From Candidatus Peregrinibacteria bacterium (lineage in GTDB: Bacteria; Patescibacteriota; Gracilibacteria; UBA1369; LOWO2-01-FULL-3), in contig JABJOK010000042.1 of the NCBI GenBank assembly GCA_018664365.1, positions 1 to 5,889 of the forward strand: a stretch of DNA of 5,889 nucleotides. Reading direction: 5' to 3'. Below the pieces are notes generated by a model, which was not told where the DNA came from, did no database searches, and saw only the letters and a list, made by a program, of their open reading frames with translations. Position 1 is the stretch's first letter, and each line of letters starts with the position of its first letter. The position numbers were made by a program, and so were the translations under genes. Positions 5,628 through 5,889 of this stretch are shown here, piece by piece.

Positions 5628-5641
5628 AGTCATAATTGACT
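5628..5641. promoter_or_regulatory. Operator-like palindrome AGTCA-taat-TGACT
   Basis: Five-base perfect arms surround a 4-bp centre. The right arm overlaps the -35 box (TTGACT, 5636-5641) of the promoter that reads toward the Rel-like gene. A dimeric regulator bound here would block that promoter. A site this short is expected by chance now and then, and no regulator gene is present in the window. Confidence 0.25.
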
Positions 5642-5664
5642 GAAACACAATCTTGTGGCATACT
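5636..5664 (+). promoter_or_regulatory. Candidate promoter for the Rel-like gene
   Basis: TTGACT (5636-5641) is a strong -35 box, followed after 17 bp by CATACT (5659-5664), a moderate -10 match (four of six bases). The predicted start near 5671 leaves a leader of about 16 nt before the ATG at 5687, with no Shine-Dalgarno sequence. It diverges from the sortase promoter, with 36 bp between the two -35 boxes. Confidence 0.5.
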
Positions 5665-5686
5665 TTTTGTACTTTTTCTCAAGCAT

Positions 5687-5889
5687 ATGGGTAATAATCC
5701 TTATAAAAAGTTTTTTGATATCGAAACTCTTGTGAAGCGCATTAAGAGATATTTACCCGATTTTGATGCGAAGAAGTTCAAAAAAGCTTATCAATTTGCG
5801 GAAGATGCTCATGAGGGACAAATGAGAAAGGATAAAAAAACCCCTTATCTAGCACATCCCGTTTCAGTAGTTGATATCCTCGTCAAGCA
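5687..5889 (+). CDS. RelA/SpoT-family (p)ppGpp synthetase/hydrolase, 5' end only
   Basis: Sixty-seven codons are present before the window ends. Residues about 31-66 match the start of the HD hydrolase domain of long Rel/SpoT proteins: AYQFAEDAHEGQMRK (34-48), then TPYLAHPVSVVDILV (52-66). R47 and H57 fall at the positions of the conserved arginine and first metal-binding histidine of the (p)ppGpp hydrolase site. The later HD pair, the synthetase domain and any TGS/ACT domains lie outside the window, so whether the enzyme is bifunctional, hydrolase-only or a short form cannot be told. The ATG at 5687 is supported by a promoter ending 22 nt upstream and by a normal distance to the HD domain; no ribosome binding site is present. 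A generic HD-domain phosphohydrolase is a less likely alternative. Confidence 0.88.
   Translation, partial: MGNNPYKKFFDIETLVKRIKRYLPDFDAKKFKKAYQFAEDAHEGQMRKDKKTPYLAHPVSVVDILVK

Overview
The window looks like chromosomal DNA from a host-associated or episymbiotic bacterium of the Patescibacteria / Candidate Phyla Radiation (CPR). This is an inference. It rests on the AT-rich, tightly packed genes, the absence of Shine-Dalgarno sequences at all six visible starts, a LigA that departs from the model enzymes in its NMN-binding domain, and two small acidic proteins whose cores resemble, from memory, CPR-type conserved hypotheticals. No ribosomal RNA or marker gene is present to fix the lineage. 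The standard genetic code is supported: about 1,780 codons contain no in-frame TGA apart from one apparent stop.

Layout, left to right. Positions 1-92 (+) hold the last 29 codons of a gene whose tail resembles the DnaX (clamp loader gamma/tau) C-terminus. It overlaps by 4 bp, tail to tail, with ligA (89-2188, -), a full-length NAD+-dependent DNA ligase. A 56-bp divergent promoter region separates ligA from three consecutive plus-strand genes of unknown function: 130 aa (2245-2637), 527 aa (2648-4231) and 167 aa (4275-4778). All three are rich in charged residues; only the 527-aa protein has a hydrophobic segment. The third gene ends 3 bp from the stop of a convergent sortase gene (4782-5564, -). 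A 122-bp divergent region with two promoters then leads into the start of a RelA/SpoT-family gene (5687 to the right edge, +).

Three themes are worth attention. First, good sigma70-type promoter boxes sit so close to the ATGs that predicted leaders are only 0-17 nt and carry no ribosome binding site. The sortase transcript is predicted to begin on the A of its ATG. Second, LigA carries a charged insertion in its helix-hairpin-helix region with a QQALF pentapeptide that fits the beta-sliding-clamp binding consensus, and substitutions at domain Ia positions that bind NMN in model ligases. Third, the three-gene cassette between ligA and the sortase is uncharacterised. Its largest member has a disordered charged N-terminus, an internal hydrophobic segment, a beta-rich three-cysteine domain and a helical C-terminus.

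No tRNA, rRNA, CRISPR array, insertion sequence or attachment site was seen.
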